A stretch of 64,000 bases of DNA from positions 3,348,001-3,412,000 of the forward strand of contig NZ_JAMYWY010000001.1 in NCBI RefSeq assembly GCF_024159265.1, in the 5' to 3' direction. This DNA is from Paenibacillus sp. 1781tsa1 (GTDB lineage Bacteria > Bacillota > Bacilli > Paenibacillales > Paenibacillaceae). Under the pieces are notes generated by a model. It worked only from the letters and a program-made list of their open reading frames with translations. It searched no databases and was not told the origin of the DNA. Positions within the stretch are counted from its first letter, which is position 1. Every line of letters starts with the position of its first letter. This document shows, piece after piece, positions 18,356-28,217 of the stretch. A program made the position numbers and the translations under genes.

Positions 18356-18390
18356 AGAAACTGGAGAACTATAAAATAGTATATCCCTTA

Positions 18391-18425
18391 AAAAAGTCGC
18401 ATAAATAGATTGCGGCTTTTTTTTG
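18391..18425 (+). terminator. Rho-independent terminator
   Basis: AAAAAGTCGCA pairs with TGCGGCTTTTT (one G-U), ending in eight or more T residues. Confidence 0.9.
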
Positions 18426-18450
18426 TTTTAAGAACGTCTTGTAAACACCT

Positions 18451-18726
18451 TTACATAACAGCAGATGATTCAGACGCCTTATTTTTCTTCGCAAGTGGCT
18501 TTTTCCTCAAAGTTCGATCATATAGATACGGTTTACCGTGATATTCCCGTGCATGCTTTTGTTTTTGCTTTTTATGTATATCAACTTTAACCTCCAAATT
18601 AGCAACGTTGCTCTGGAATTCAGAAGCAATTCGTTTGCACCATTTCAGTCCACTTTCTTCTGATGCACTAAAATGAACGCGTAACAGATATCCATTCACC
18701 GTTAATTCAAATTTGTATAAATTCAT
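18451..18726 (-). CDS. Small basic protein of unknown function
   Basis: This is a 91-residue reading frame with an orderly N-terminal half (MNLYKFELTVNGYLLRVHF, predicted beta-hairpin) and a very basic Lys-rich C-terminal half. I do not recognise the family. The ATG at 18726 is preceded on its strand by GGAAAGGAT-like sequence at a workable distance. It lies alone on the minus strand between a terminator and the YesN-like regulator gene and may bind nucleic acid, judging only by charge. Confidence 0.5.
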   Translation of the reverse strand: MNLYKFELTVNGYLLRVHFSASEESGLKWCKRIASEFQSNVANLEVKVDIHKKQKQKHAREYHGKPYLYDRTLRKKPLAKKNKASESSAVM

Positions 18727-18913
18727 GATATGTATCCTTTCCAGGTAGAGATTATATACTGCACAAAATACGTTAATCTGATTATAACAGGAACATACGT
18801 TCTGTAAAAGTGATATTTATGATTTCTACAATCCAAGAAGGTTCGCGAGACTCCTTCGCAATTTTTCGTTTAATGGTAAAATATCTAAAAATGGTTCATG
18901 TTGGGGGATACGC

Positions 18914-20530
18914 ATGTATAAACTGATGATCGTAGATGATGAATTGCTCATGCGGGTTGGAATTCGTTCCATGCTGAATTGGGAAGAGTACAATTTCTAT
19001 GTTGTTGGTGAAGCGGGAAATGGAAAAGAGGCATTGAGCCTTGCGCTTGAAGTGATGCCTGATCTAATTATTACAGATATCAAGATGCCGATTATGGATG
19101 GGTTGCAGCTTATACAAGAGGCCTCCTGCGTACTGAAAACCTGTAAGTATGTCATCCTGAGTAATTTTGACGAATTTCATTATGTGAAAGAGGCGCTAAA
19201 ACTTGGTGCTTCAGATTATTTGATTAAAAGCGAGATCACCGAATCCTCCCTTATTGAACTCCTGAGCACTGTTGGACAGAAACTGCAAAGTGAACATGTT
19301 CACCCAACCAACACACCCTCTATAGCACAGGATTATTCCAAGAGCATAAGATATCTAAAGGATAGTTTCTTCCAAGATGTTGTAAGCGGATTCATCAGTG
19401 AGGAGGATATCGTCTCCAAAGCAGAAGAACTGCATTTTCGTATACAATCGGACCAGCTCGTCGTCATCAAATTCATCGTGAACTATTACGAGGATGCAAA
19501 GCGGAAATATGTCGAGAAGGGGGAAAAGCTGCTCCGATTTTCGATTCTTAATATTATGGAAGAGATCATTCCATCGAAGTGGGAGAAGGAGATTTTTGTT
19601 GAAAGTTCTTCTGAATATTGGGTGATCGTCAATGTACTTCCTGAGAGCCAAACGGTACATGCAGACTTAAATAAACTATGTAATAAATTGCTGTCTTCCA
19701 TTAAGGATTTTATGAATCTTTCGCTCACGGCTGGGGTAAGTACAATGGTTCCCGACTTCCTTCACATCAAAAAGGCCTGCCAAGAGGCGGAAATAGCTCT
19801 ACAAGAAGGTTTCTTCACAGGTAGCAATCAGGTATTGTATTACGAGCATATGCTTCAATCTCCAGATCGACATGAAGTTAAGGGAGCTTTAAGCCCGCAA
19901 CAAGAACGAGATTTGTTGAAGTTGTGGGTAAGCAAGGACAATAAAAAAGCGGAGGAATTCCTTGAAGGAATCCGATCCAATCTGGAGCAGCTACGAGCGG
20001 ATGAGAATAGCATTCGCAAGCAATATATCATGGTAATGGAAACGATACACTCCCATCTATCCCGAGCTACGGAAAGAGGTGCACCTTCGTTAACAGAGAA
20101 ATCGCCATATGAAATTGTTCTAAAGGGGGAGTATTGGGAGGATATCCACCAAGATATGCTTGCTCATATTGCGTATTACTTCCAAACCGATTCCCAAATC
20201 AAACAGGAAAGCACCTACACCGATCTCGCCACTGAATTGATCGACAAGTATTATGCGGAAGATATCTCATTGCAAAGTATCGCTAGCCAAATCAGTGTGA
20301 ATCCGTCGTATCTCAGCCGCGTGTTCAAACAGGAACGAGGAGAGAACTTTATCACGTACTTGACCCGAGTTCGGATTGAACATGCCAAGGCGTATCTATT
20401 GAGCAGAGGAATGAGAGTGTATGAAATCGCAGAAAAGGTGGGCTATCATAATTACACGTACTTCAGTAAGATTTTCAAAAAATCGGTAGGGGTCACTCCT
20501 GAGGAATATCGCGAATTACAGCAGGGATGA
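18914..20530 (+). CDS. YesN-type response regulator with AraC DNA-binding domain
   Basis: The 538-residue protein has a receiver domain (1-120; D8, D9, phospho-acceptor D55 in IITDIKMP, switch K at about 104), a long middle region (about 130-420), and an AraC-type double HTH (about 435-535, ending in VGYHNYTYFSKIFKK and TPEEYR). It is 19-28 bases upstream of a YesM-type kinase gene, with which it forms a two-component pair. Such pairs usually control neighbouring sugar importers, here the convergent importer at 22.4-25.9 kb. Confidence 0.92.
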   Translation: MYKLMIVDDELLMRVGIRSMLNWEEYNFYVVGEAGNGKEALSLALEVMPDLIITDIKMPIMDGLQLIQEASCVLKTCKYVILSNFDEFHYVKEALKLGASDYLIKSEITESSLIELLSTVGQKLQSEHVHPTNTPSIAQDYSKSIRYLKDSFFQDVVSGFISEEDIVSKAEELHFRIQSDQLVVIKFIVNYYEDAKRKYVEKGEKLLRFSILNIMEEIIPSKWEKEIFVESSSEYWVIVNVLPESQTVHADLNKLCNKLLSSIKDFMNLSLTAGVSTMVPDFLHIKKACQEAEIALQEGFFTGSNQVLYYEHMLQSPDRHEVKGALSPQQERDLLKLWVSKDNKKAEEFLEGIRSNLEQLRADENSIRKQYIMVMETIHSHLSRATERGAPSLTEKSPYEIVLKGEYWEDIHQDMLAHIAYYFQTDSQIKQESTYTDLATELIDKYYAEDISLQSIASQISVNPSYLSRVFKQERGENFITYLTRVRIEHAKAYLLSRGMRVYEIAEKVGYHNYTYFSKIFKKSVGVTPEEYRELQQG

Positions 20531-20558
20531 ATGTAATCGGTGAATAGAGGTGCAGCAT

Positions 20559-22304
20559 ATGAAGCATGTTCAGCCCTTCCAAATTAAGCACAAAATTATG
20601 GTGATCTGCATGACCGTCATTATCCTTCCCGTGTTGGTGATGACAATCAATTCGTATTACTCCTCAGAGCGTTTATTGGCACAGAATTATACAACGTTAT
20701 TAAACGATCTGGCCAAACAAACGAATATTCGCATTGACGAATTCCTCAAGGAGATTGAGAAAATCACGTTGCTAGCCAGCAATGGCCTTAGTGACAATCT
20801 GTCTGCGACTCATGAAGGGAGTTTTCCGATCCAGGATTTCCTGCGAGAGGGTGATGAACAACATGAGATTGCCGCATACAATATTCTGATGAATTATATC
20901 ATGATGAAAGATCGCGTATTTTCCATCTACCTCTACAATATGAACGGGGGACAGGACCTTTTTGTCAGCCCACATCAACCCATTGATCCGAACTTCAAAG
21001 TAGCGAACGAATTATGGTTTAAAAAGTTCATGCATGATGATGATCGAACCATTACCCTCACAACACGAATCGATGAGCAATTGGAGAATAAAATACTGGC
21101 AGTGTCGCACGCTCGCAAAATTCATGATGTGTCTAGTGGAAAGCTGCTTGGTGTAATCGTTGTCAGCATTGATATCAAATTCATCGAAATTGTCAATCGA
21201 AACTTGCAGGAAGGGCTACGCTCCAGATTCATGATCGTTGATGAGGATGACAAGATCGTATATAACGTGAACGAACGATTAATCGGGACATTGTTCCGGG
21301 ACAACGTTCGTCCACCTGAATCACTCAATGTCGTGGTGACCAGTCCCCTCAGTCAGCAAAAATGGACAACTTACTTATATATGCCTTTGGATGAGTTGAC
21401 TGCTGATGGCAAAATATTGGGACGTAATCTGGTGACGCTCGCCATAGTCATTGTTCTTTTTGCTGCCGTCATATCGATCTTTCTATCTCACGTGATCACA
21501 ACTCCCATTAAAAAACTGCTACGGAATATCGCTCTAGTTGAGAAAGGACAGTTTGAACAAGTCGAACCTATTGGCTCAAGAGACGAGATAGGACATTTAT
21601 CCATTCGATTTAACAGAATGTCTCACGAGTTGAAGCGGTTGGTCGAACGGATGCAGCAGGAAGAGATAGAAAAAGCCAAGGCCGAGATGCGTGCGCTCCA
21701 TGACCAGATCAAGCCTCATTTTCTATATAACACCCTTGGGTCGGTGAAATGGATCGCCTCGATGCAACAAGCTGACAAAATCGTGGATATGACTGATGCC
21801 CTAATCTCGATGCTCCGCTATGCCACAAAATCCGATGGAACCCTCGTAACGATTCGTGAGGAACTCGATAATATAGCAAATTATGTAACGATCCAGAATG
21901 TCAGGTACTATGATTGTATTCAGATGAGATATGAAATTGAGGATAGAGTGTTGGATTATCGGATGCCCAAAATGATCCTGCAGCCCATTGTGGAGAATGC
22001 AATTTTTCATGGCCTGGCCGAGCTAGAGGAAGACGGAATCATCACCATTCGGATTCAACTGCGGATGGATGAAGTTGTCATTGAAATCTGCGATAATGGC
22101 GTTGGTATGGATCATCATACGATGCAGAACCTCATGGAAGAAAAGTCCGGTGCAGGTACGGGAACAAATGGGATTGGATTGCATAATGTGCAGCGGCGAA
22201 TTCAACTTCATTTTGGGAAACCTTATGGAATACAGGTGGAGAGTAAAGTAGGTGAAGGTACCAAGTTCTCCATTCTGTTGCCTGCCATCATAGAAGCCAA
22301 ATAG
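20559..22304 (+). CDS. YesM-type sensor histidine kinase
   Basis: The start is taken at ATG 20559, six bases after AGAGGTG; an in-frame GTG at 20550 lies inside that ribosome site. The 581 residues show a membrane span (about 14-34), an extracytoplasmic sensor domain (about 35-285, Cache-like in length), a second span (about 288-310), HAMP, a His_kinase domain with ALHDQIKPHFLYNTL, and a HATPase domain (QPIVENAIFHG, ICDNGVGM, GIGLHNVQRR). It senses an extracytoplasmic signal, possibly a saccharide handled by the adjacent importer. Confidence 0.92.
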   Translation: MKHVQPFQIKHKIMVICMTVIILPVLVMTINSYYSSERLLAQNYTTLLNDLAKQTNIRIDEFLKEIEKITLLASNGLSDNLSATHEGSFPIQDFLREGDEQHEIAAYNILMNYIMMKDRVFSIYLYNMNGGQDLFVSPHQPIDPNFKVANELWFKKFMHDDDRTITLTTRIDEQLENKILAVSHARKIHDVSSGKLLGVIVVSIDIKFIEIVNRNLQEGLRSRFMIVDEDDKIVYNVNERLIGTLFRDNVRPPESLNVVVTSPLSQQKWTTYLYMPLDELTADGKILGRNLVTLAIVIVLFAAVISIFLSHVITTPIKKLLRNIALVEKGQFEQVEPIGSRDEIGHLSIRFNRMSHELKRLVERMQQEEIEKAKAEMRALHDQIKPHFLYNTLGSVKWIASMQQADKIVDMTDALISMLRYATKSDGTLVTIREELDNIANYVTIQNVRYYDCIQMRYEIEDRVLDYRMPKMILQPIVENAIFHGLAELEEDGIITIRIQLRMDEVVIEICDNGVGMDHHTMQNLMEEKSGAGTGTNGIGLHNVQRRIQLHFGKPYGIQVESKVGEGTKFSILLPAIIEAK

Positions 22305-22370
22305 TCATTCATGCTTTCAATTATGCATTTCATAATGCGGTACAGCGATCATAAACATAAGTTTAGATAG

Positions 22371-22409
22371 AACCAAAGGGCTTGCAGATGAACTGCAAGC
22401 CCTTTGGTT
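22371..22409. terminator. Bidirectional terminator between YesM and the importer operon
   Basis: AACCAAAGGGCTTGCAG (22371-22387) pairs perfectly over 17 bp with CTGCAAGCCCTTTGGTT (22393-22409) around a five-base loop. It serves both convergent units and reaches the stop codon of the minus-strand permease. Confidence 0.85.
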
Positions 22410-23299
22410 TACCCCTTGACGCTACCTAGCACCAAACCTTTGGTGAAATATTTCTGTAAAAACGGATACACGAGTAAAATCGGAATGGCACCCAAAAACA
22501 TTTGAGCTGCGCGTCCCGTTCTGGCGTTCATCATGGATAACAGCTGCGTATAATCCGAGCCGGATTTCAGCATAATTTGCTCAAAACTTTGCAGAAGGGT
22601 CTGCAGGTAGCTTTGTAATGGATAATTGGCTGGATTGTTCATATAGATAATGCCATCGAACCACGAATTCCAGTGGGCAACGATACTGAACAAACCAACT
22701 GTTGCGAGAGCGGGCTTAAGAAGTGGGAGCAGAATCCGAAGCAATACCTGAACTGGACCAGCACCATCGATAATGGCTGATTCTTCAATCTCCTCGGGCA
22801 AACCCCTAATGAAATTCATGAGGATAATCATACTGAATACGGGGAGAGCCCCGGGCAGGATCAGAGACCATATGGAATCAATTAGTCCCATTTTGACGAC
22901 CACGAGATATGTTGGAATTAATCCTCCACTGAATAACATGGTTACGATGAAAAATCCCATATAGATATTACGCCCCATCAATTTTTGTTTTGATTTGGAG
23001 AGGGGATAGGCCGTGAGTACGATCAGAACCAGATTCACCAACGTTCCGATAACGGTTCGTTGAATGGCTACCCAGAGAGAGGAGAAAAATGATCCTCCCG
23101 TTAATGCAAATTCATAGGCTTTTGTCGTAAATTCCACAGGCCAGAACGTAACACTCCCCGCAGATACAGCTGCGCTGCTGCTGAATGAAACAGCCAGCAG
23201 GTTGATAAACGGCAGGATACATAGGAGAGAAATTAGAAGCAATATAGTGTAGTTTAAGATAAGAAATACACGTCTGCTCATACTTTTATCATGGATCAT
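22409..23299 (-). CDS. Carbohydrate ABC importer permease, LplC/YtcP-like
   Basis: The 296-residue inner membrane protein has six spans and the EAA loop IEESAIIDGAGPVQVLLRIL (about 180-199), the ATPase docking site of importer permeases. The C-terminal TKGLVLGSVKG is the characteristic end of CUT1 permeases of this branch. It is the last gene of a three-gene operon (lipoprotein, permease, permease) and is separated by 18 bases from the previous permease. No ATPase gene is present here, so it probably shares a general MsmX-like ATPase encoded elsewhere. Confidence 0.92.
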   Translation of the reverse strand: MIHDKSMSRRVFLILNYTILLLISLLCILPFINLLAVSFSSSAAVSAGSVTFWPVEFTTKAYEFALTGGSFFSSLWVAIQRTVIGTLVNLVLIVLTAYPLSKSKQKLMGRNIYMGFFIVTMLFSGGLIPTYLVVVKMGLIDSIWSLILPGALPVFSMIILMNFIRGLPEEIEESAIIDGAGPVQVLLRILLPLLKPALATVGLFSIVAHWNSWFDGIIYMNNPANYPLQSYLQTLLQSFEQIMLKSGSDYTQLLSMMNARTGRAAQMFLGAIPILLVYPFLQKYFTKGLVLGSVKG

Positions 23300-23317
23300 A
23301 ATGTGAGTTCCCCCTTC

Positions 23318-24208
23318 TTAGAAGATACGATAACCAGCCACTCTGTAAGCCAGAATGTACGAGACAGCAACGAGAATACTGGAAATAATCGATTTGAATA
23401 ACCCGACAGCGGTACCAATCGAATACTGTGCCTGTTGGATTCCCAATCGATATACATAGGTATCAATAATATCACCAGTCTGATAGACAACAGGGGAGTA
23501 GAGATTATAGATCTGGTCAAAGCCAGCATTCAGTACATTTCCTAGCGACAGTACAGTCATTAAGACGATCGTTGGCATGAGGAGAGGCAAGGTAATATAG
23601 ATGGTTTGCTTCCAGCGTTTGGCGCCGTCAATTACTGCGGCCTCGTAGAGTCCTGGATCAATACTGGTCAGGGCTGCCAAATAAACAACCGTGCCAAACC
23701 CGAAGCCTTTCCATATGTCACTCACAATCATCGTCCAGGGAAATATAGAGGGTGTGCCAAGAAATGAGATCGGTGCAATCCCGAATACGCTTAAAAAGGT
23801 ATTGATAATGCCGTCCGAGCTCAGTATGTCCAGCATGATGCCAGCCATAATGACCCAAGAGAGGAAATTCGGAATATATACAAGGGTTTGAAATGTACGT
23901 TTGATTCCACTGTGCAGTACCTCGTTAAGGAGTAATGCGAAAATAACGGGCACGATTATCCCACCGATAATCTTGAAGACAGACATGTACAGTGTATTCC
24001 AGATGGTTCTTACGAAGTTCGGCTGATTAAATACGTGCGTAAAATTATCCCATCCCACCCATGGCGAGTTGAAGCCGAGTCCCGGATTGTATTTCTGAAA
24101 CGCGATAATAAGTCCGTAGAAAGGAATGTAACTAAAGATGAAGACCAAGACCAGGCTTGGGATCAACATGAGATGGTAAGGACTCTGCTGCTTCCATTTT
24201 CTCAACAT
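23318..24208 (-). CDS. Carbohydrate ABC importer permease, LplB/YteP-like
   Basis: The 296 residues include six spans, the N-terminal YHLMLIPSLVLVFIFSYIPF, and the EAA loop GLYEAAVIDGAKRWKQTIYI (about 193-212). It forms the membrane channel together with the second permease. It follows the lipoprotein gene after an 87-base gap holding a hairpin (24256-24284), which probably lowers permease expression relative to the binding protein. Confidence 0.92.
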   Translation of the reverse strand: MLRKWKQQSPYHLMLIPSLVLVFIFSYIPFYGLIIAFQKYNPGLGFNSPWVGWDNFTHVFNQPNFVRTIWNTLYMSVFKIIGGIIVPVIFALLLNEVLHSGIKRTFQTLVYIPNFLSWVIMAGIMLDILSSDGIINTFLSVFGIAPISFLGTPSIFPWTMIVSDIWKGFGFGTVVYLAALTSIDPGLYEAAVIDGAKRWKQTIYITLPLLMPTIVLMTVLSLGNVLNAGFDQIYNLYSPVVYQTGDIIDTYVYRLGIQQAQYSIGTAVGLFKSIISSILVAVSYILAYRVAGYRIF

Positions 24209-24255
24209 TCATATTCCTCCGTTCATCGTGCGGGAAATGTAATCGCTACCAAATA

Positions 24256-24284
24256 GAGGGGTGAGATCACCCTCATCCCCTCTT
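24256..24284 (-). promoter_or_regulatory. Intra-operon hairpin after the lipoprotein gene
   Basis: AGAGGGG and CCCCTCT enclose GGGTGA-GA-TCACCC (24259-24272). It lies between binding-protein and permease genes without a strong T-tract, so partial termination or mRNA stabilisation is likely. Stoichiometry control is inferred. Confidence 0.55.
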
Positions 24285-24295
24285 TATGAACGAGA

Positions 24296-25900
24296 TTATT
24301 TTGCCCCATATGCCTCATTGACTGCCTGGGTTGCATCATCGCCTCCGGCTGCACGCCAATTCTGGACAATCACATCGAAATAATCGATACTTTCGCTACC
24401 CATAATGATCTTGGTGAAGCCCTCCGTCAGGATATCATCCAAGGTTGTTCCATAGCTTGACAGGATCTCTGGTGTAACACCCCATAAGGCTGTCTTCGTA
24501 TAGTTTTCGCTGTCGAGTACTTTTTTGGCAAGTCCATACGCATTTTTGGGAGCACCTTGTTGCAAATAATCACCGACTGCTCCTGGAGTTGCGTTCTCCA
24601 TGAATTCAACACTGTTATTATATTTTTGCCACATACCCGAAGTCGTAAGTCCACTGGTATCCTTGGATTCAAGGGCAGCCGACACCGCCTCAAATTGCTC
24701 GTAATCTGAATTCGGATTCAGTACACGGAATGCACCGACAACATGGGCAATATCGTTATCCAGCAAAGCAGATAGCGTTTCTGTAGATTCCTTGCCATTG
24801 CCTTCATCCACGATATAAGCATAGTCGTTCAAAATCTGGATCACTTTCTCGGGGTTCTTGAATCCCTTCTTCATGACAATATAATTGTTGTTGGCGAAAA
24901 AGATGGATTGTTTGGCTTCCTTCCCATCGACGCTAGGAATGATATAAGGATAGAAGATAGCGTCTTTACCCAGATTGGATACGGTATCGACACCCGGATT
25001 ATAACCCCACCATTGGTAATAAGGCTGCATTCCGACTTTGCCAGCCACGATATCCGCGTTCATCGCATTAAAGTCTTTGATTGCAAATTCCGGATCAATA
25101 ATGCCTCGCTTGTACCATTCTGACCACTCCGCCAGCGCATTTTTCATCTCAGGCTGTACAGATCCGTATACGAGTTTGCCACTGGCATCTTCCATCCACA
25201 TATCTGGATGTGCATTCCATGCAATAGCGAGCAGGTTGAGGTAATCTAATGATTGATCTACCGCTATACCATAACCGCCGTGTTTTTCCATGAATTTCAG
25301 TGCGATATTCTTGATGTCTTCCACAGATTTCGGGTCCTGGAGCCCTAATTCTTCTTTCCAGTCGTTCCGAATCCAGATGAAGTCTGGTTGTTCAATTAAT
25401 CCCCAGTGCATCTGCGGTATGCCGTACAGCTTGCCGTCCTTTTTTCCGGACTCGTAACTGTCTGCATCCGCTTCCATATAACCTTTGAGTCGATCCGAAG
25501 CGTGTTGATCAAATACTTCGGAGAGGTCCATGACCATATCTGCTTCGACCAACTGTCTCAGTTGTGATGGATTAACTCTAAATACGTCAGGAAGATCGTT
25601 CGATGCTATAGCCAAATTCAATTTGGTATCGTATTCATCGCTGACCCAGTCTGTTTTCACATCGATATTGAACTTCTCTTTGTATCGCTTAATCCACACA
25701 TTGTTGGTGATATCATCGCCCTTTGGATATTTGGCAGAAGAGTATTCTGATGTTACGGTGTGAATGGTTGTCGTTCCAGCCTCGTTGGAATCCGGGTCCG
25801 TAGTTGGATCTTTCTCGGCACCGTTTCCACTGCTACAGGCAGCGAGTAATAAGGTTGACATGCACACAGACAAGAGTAAAGCTTTCGTTTTCTTGTTCAT
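24296..25900 (-). CDS. Extracellular solute-binding lipoprotein (LplA-like)
   Basis: The 534-residue protein has a lipoprotein signal with lipobox LAAC (Cys22), so it is anchored to the outer face of the membrane. The length and features such as NLPDVFRVNP (about 112-121) and a Trp-rich ligand region match family 1 binding proteins associated with YesMN systems, which bind oligosaccharides such as pectin or arabinan fragments. The specific ligand is not readable. GGGGGAAAAGAA precedes the ATG. It heads the importer operon. Confidence 0.92.
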   Translation of the reverse strand: MNKKTKALLLSVCMSTLLLAACSSGNGAEKDPTTDPDSNEAGTTTIHTVTSEYSSAKYPKGDDITNNVWIKRYKEKFNIDVKTDWVSDEYDTKLNLAIASNDLPDVFRVNPSQLRQLVEADMVMDLSEVFDQHASDRLKGYMEADADSYESGKKDGKLYGIPQMHWGLIEQPDFIWIRNDWKEELGLQDPKSVEDIKNIALKFMEKHGGYGIAVDQSLDYLNLLAIAWNAHPDMWMEDASGKLVYGSVQPEMKNALAEWSEWYKRGIIDPEFAIKDFNAMNADIVAGKVGMQPYYQWWGYNPGVDTVSNLGKDAIFYPYIIPSVDGKEAKQSIFFANNNYIVMKKGFKNPEKVIQILNDYAYIVDEGNGKESTETLSALLDNDIAHVVGAFRVLNPNSDYEQFEAVSAALESKDTSGLTTSGMWQKYNNSVEFMENATPGAVGDYLQQGAPKNAYGLAKKVLDSENYTKTALWGVTPEILSSYGTTLDDILTEGFTKIIMGSESIDYFDVIVQNWRAAGGDDATQAVNEAYGAK

Positions 25901-26086
25901 TTCTTTTCCCCCTTATCAGTCCTATTTCAATAACGCTTTCTTGAAAATATTCTAAACGAGAAAGGGGAAAGGGGATATAAAGGTTATTGACCAGAACCCA
26001 TACGTTTTTTTACTTTTGAGTCGTAGCGAAGAAAAGCTTAATAAGCTTTGTGCACTTTTTTTACTTTATACGCCTTCTTTTTTTAC

Positions 26087-27097
26087 TCATGTCTCCAAAA
26101 ATTGCTTTAGATGACGATCGATAACGAGTGAATCCACTTCGTTAGCTCCAATCCCGAAGCAGTGTCCCCACTTGGACTCGATGGGCTGAAAAACAGCATT
26201 CGGCATATGTTGAACATCATACGCACTGTCTTCTGGAGTGAAAAACAAGTCACTGGACCCTGGCATAACGAGTGCAGGAGCAGTGATCTTGCTTAAAGCC
26301 TGTTCGAAGTTGCCGTCATCTACGGGATTATCACTAATGTCTCCATATATTCCTGTACGAAGCATGGTGATTAAGTCGTTAGCATCAAAGGATAGAAACA
26401 CCTTGTCCCAGTAATCTTCTACATAAGATTTCAAAGAATCGTAACCTTCGGATTGATACAATTTCTCCAAATAGTACGCCTGCGAAAATCCCCATGGAGC
26501 ATAAACTCTCCCCATTGCAGCGAGACCAGCAACCGGAGGGCGCTCATATCGGCCATTTTTAAAATTGGAATCTGCCTGTAACGCCGCGATCATTGCTTCG
26601 AATACCAACTGTGTATGGGGTCTACTTTTTGCTGTCCCGCCAAATGGGGCGATCCGTTCGACCATATCGGGATAACTCGTTCCCCATTGAAAAACCTGCA
26701 TAGCACCCAAAGACCAGCCCACAACAAGTTTGATATTGGAGATTCCAAATTTTTGAGTGATAAGTTGATGTTGGGCACGCACGTTGTCATACATGGAGAT
26801 GAGAGGAAAGTTCTCTCTATCAAATGGGGCAGGAGTATTGCTGGGAGAGGACGATAATCCGTTACCTAACATATTAGGCACAATGATAAAATACCGACTG
26901 GGGTCCAGCGCCCTGTCCGCTCCGATTAACCATTCATTATCAGTGTGAAGTCCAGCAAACCATGTTGGGACGACAATAACATTGTCTTTTGCCGAATTTA
27001 GGTTTCCATAGGTCTTGTAAGCGATAAAGGCTTGAGGGAGCTGTTGTCCCGATTGAAGTAATGTATCTCCAAGGTTATATGTTTCATAATCGTTCAT
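26087..27097 (-). CDS. Alpha/beta hydrolase of the homoserine O-acetyltransferase (MetX) superfamily
   Basis: The 336 residues carry the MetX-type opening, AYKTYGNLNSAKDNVIVVP with a following TWFAGLH, the nucleophile elbow GWSLGAMQ (Ser near 147), an acidic residue in PGSSDLFFTPED, and a C-terminal WGHCFG His. True MetX enzymes have HxxTGxxH around the oxyanion loop; here the loop is TWFAGLHTDNEW, so it is more likely an uncharacterised acyltransferase or hydrolase of this group. It is divergent from a LysR gene 125 bases away, which probably regulates it. Confidence 0.8.
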   Translation of the reverse strand: MNDYETYNLGDTLLQSGQQLPQAFIAYKTYGNLNSAKDNVIVVPTWFAGLHTDNEWLIGADRALDPSRYFIIVPNMLGNGLSSSPSNTPAPFDRENFPLISMYDNVRAQHQLITQKFGISNIKLVVGWSLGAMQVFQWGTSYPDMVERIAPFGGTAKSRPHTQLVFEAMIAALQADSNFKNGRYERPPVAGLAAMGRVYAPWGFSQAYYLEKLYQSEGYDSLKSYVEDYWDKVFLSFDANDLITMLRTGIYGDISDNPVDDGNFEQALSKITAPALVMPGSSDLFFTPEDSAYDVQHMPNAVFQPIESKWGHCFGIGANEVDSLVIDRHLKQFLET

Positions 27098-27221
27098 AGA
27101 TTGATTCTCCTTATAAAATAGTAATAACTTGATTTCACTCTACAATACGTCTATTATCAATTCAACGAAACGTTATCGAACATATCATTCATTTATTTTG
27201 AACTTAGGAGGTGCCTGATTC

Positions 27222-28106
27222 ATGGAAATACGCCAGTTAAAAACCTTTTGGACACTTGCATCGACTTGCAGCTTTAGTCAAACTGCTGAATTTTTGAGCT
27301 ATGTACCCTCTACCATAACCATGCAAATCAAATCGCTGGAAGAAGAGCTTGGGGTGAAATTGCTGGATCGATTAGGCAAAAAGGTCGTGTTAACGGATGC
27401 TGGCCAACAGTTTCTGCCTTACGCCACTAAGATATTAAACGATGTAGAGGAAGCAAAGTGCATATCCAGTCAGCACGGAGAATTGGCGGGAACGGTTGTG
27501 ATCGGAGCAGACGAGGTGCTGTGTGCATATCTTCTTCCAGCCTTGTTCAAACGCTTCCGAGCGGACTATCCTGGTGTACGGTTATTGTTCCGCCCCTTGT
27601 CTGGGCAAGAGCTTAAATCGAGTCTGAGAGAAGGGCATGCCGATGTCGTTTTTGTATTGGATGAGCCTATGAATTCCAAAGACCTTCAGTCAGAGTTTTT
27701 AAAGGATGAGACCTTTCAAATGGTGGTTTCTCCCGATCATATGTTAGCATCGCGTTCCGCGTTGGTCATTGATGACTTCCACAAACAGCATTTTTTGCTG
27801 ACCGAAAAGAACTGTTCGTATCGCACTTATTTTGACCAATCCATAACGAAGAAAGGTGCAGATGTTCTGACAGAGCTGGAGTTTCATAGTGTAGAAGCCA
27901 TTAAACAATGTGTTGTGGCTGGTCTAGGGATCGCTTTATTACCTGAAATGGCTTTGAAGAAAGAGTTGAGCGATGGGGAAGTGGTTGCTCTGCCGTGGGA
28001 TTTATCAGATGTATCTTTTTCTGCGCAAATGCTCTGGCATCGAGAAAAATGGATTTCTCCATCCATCGCTGCTTTCATCCAAGTCGCTAAGAGTGAGTTG
28101 AAATGA
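27222..28106 (+). CDS. LysR-type transcriptional regulator
   Basis: The 294-residue protein has an N-terminal HTH (about 1-60; SFSQTAEFLSYVPSTITMQI as the HTH core) and a LysR substrate-binding domain (about 88-290). ACTTAGGAGGTG precedes the ATG. It is divergent from the MetX-like hydrolase gene, the usual layout for a LysR regulator and its target. The effector is unknown. Confidence 0.9.
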   Translation: MEIRQLKTFWTLASTCSFSQTAEFLSYVPSTITMQIKSLEEELGVKLLDRLGKKVVLTDAGQQFLPYATKILNDVEEAKCISSQHGELAGTVVIGADEVLCAYLLPALFKRFRADYPGVRLLFRPLSGQELKSSLREGHADVVFVLDEPMNSKDLQSEFLKDETFQMVVSPDHMLASRSALVIDDFHKQHFLLTEKNCSYRTYFDQSITKKGADVLTELEFHSVEAIKQCVVAGLGIALLPEMALKKELSDGEVVALPWDLSDVSFSAQMLWHREKWISPSIAAFIQVAKSELK

Positions 28107-28217
28107 TTGTTCAGAATTTGTTTAGATGTATATGTTAAAATACTCTTCATGGAGATCGTAAAGTTAAATAGAATCAACCTTCAACAACTTGATACAGACA
28201 TATATGGGGGATTAAAA

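Noticed and set aside
24238..24251. TGTAATCGCTACCA as a CcpA cre site
   Set aside because: It fits 13 of 14 positions but lies inside the operon after the first gene with no promoter nearby; kept only as a note.
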